Below, in pieces: positions 5,065 to 5,195 of a DNA stretch of 5,195 nucleotides; position 1 is the stretch's first letter, and the number at the start of each line of letters is the position of its first letter. The stretch is from assembly GCA_947456005.1 (NCBI GenBank), contig CANGRP010000190.1, forward strand, positions 1 to 5,195. The letters are read 5' to 3'. Origin of the DNA: Caulobacteraceae bacterium. Its GTDB lineage: Bacteria > Pseudomonadota > Alphaproteobacteria > Caulobacterales > Caulobacteraceae. Below the pieces are notes generated by a model. That model ran no database searches. It saw nothing but the letters and a program-made list of their open reading frames with translations, and was not told the DNA's origin. The position numbers and the translations under genes were made by a program.

Positions 5065-5195
5065 CAACCATGTTTCATGCCGGCATGGCTTTGACCCAGG
5101 GCTGTCCTCTCTGGAGGACGAGGTTTGCCGCTTCGATGAGCTTGCGCATGATGGCGACGGTGACGACCTTGGGCGGTTTGCCCCTGGCCCTGAGG
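5065..5195 (-). mobile_element. End of an IS110-family insertion sequence (partial)
   Basis: The region from the broken repeat edge to the window end carries the 3' end of an IS110-type transposase gene and only about 10 bases of noncoding end. The exact boundary (near 5064/5065) is inferred from where the repeat's symmetry fails. IS110 elements generally lack terminal inverted repeats, so none is expected to mark it. The sequence is visibly less GC-rich than the chromosomal genes to the left. Confidence 0.65.
5075..5195 (-). CDS. IS110-family transposase, C-terminal fragment (runs off window)
   Basis: Only the last 39 residues are visible, from LRARGKPPKVV to the stop codon TGA at 5077-5075. 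The segment GKPPKVVTVAIMRKLIEAAN, followed by L-V-L-Q-R-G-Q-P-W, matches the conserved C-terminal end of IS110-family transposases. There the pattern GKPxKVAxxAxMRKL is followed by a short helix and a Pro-Trp. These DEDD/serine-type recombinases move circular intermediates and, in studied members, are guided to their target by a bridge RNA. The N-terminal DEDD domain and the catalytic serine lie outside the window, so intactness cannot be judged. The gene is convergent with the PII gene. The family call rests on a short stretch but a characteristic one. Confidence 0.8.
   Translation of the reverse strand, partial: LRARGKPPKVVTVAIMRKLIEAANLVLQRGQPWVKAMPA

Noticed and set aside
4444..5067. 207-codon minus-strand open frame opposite the PII gene and through the repeat
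   Set aside because: It is a frame shadow of the PII gene. Its first residues are translated from the palindromic repeat.
5104..5119. GTCCTC/GAGGAC stem with a 4-base loop in the transposase gene
   Set aside because: It is six base pairs within coding sequence, with nothing else to suggest function, and is likely to occur by chance.

Overview
The window is GC-rich chromosomal DNA from an alphaproteobacterium, most likely of the Caulobacterales (Caulobacter, Phenylobacterium or a relative). This rests on base composition, on the alphaproteobacterial style of RimM, TrmD and L19 (including an L19 with an Ala/Gly-rich tail), and on a GC-rich palindromic intergenic repeat of a kind I associate with that order. 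The genus assignment is inference.

Positions 29-2702 hold the 3' part of the conserved ribosome/tRNA block, normally rpsP-rimM-trmD-rplS: rimM (16S maturation factor), trmD (tRNA m1G37 methyltransferase) and rplS (ribosomal protein L19). The block is interrupted. A complete tesB-type acyl-CoA thioesterase gene lies on the opposite strand between rimM and trmD, tail-to-tail with rimM (6-base gap) and head-to-head with trmD (124-base gap). trmD and rplS therefore probably need a promoter of their own.

Positions 2755-4532 hold rfbD and rfbA, two of the four dTDP-L-rhamnose genes, coupled by an ATGA overlap and supplying activated rhamnose for surface polysaccharide. The partner genes rfbB and rfbC are not here. 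Positions 4603-4947 hold a PII nitrogen-signalling protein gene with its own likely promoter and a strong ribosome binding site.

The last part is accessory. An inverted pair of GC-rich hairpin elements (4968-5064) is followed immediately by the 3' end of an IS110-family transposase on the minus strand (5075-5195, running off the window). The outer edge of the second repeat copy appears to be cut off at this junction, which suggests that the IS element inserted into the repeat. This junction is the most interesting structure in the window. The rest is housekeeping sequence with a few unusual residues (TrmD, PII) and an unusual gene order. I found no convincing new multi-gene system.
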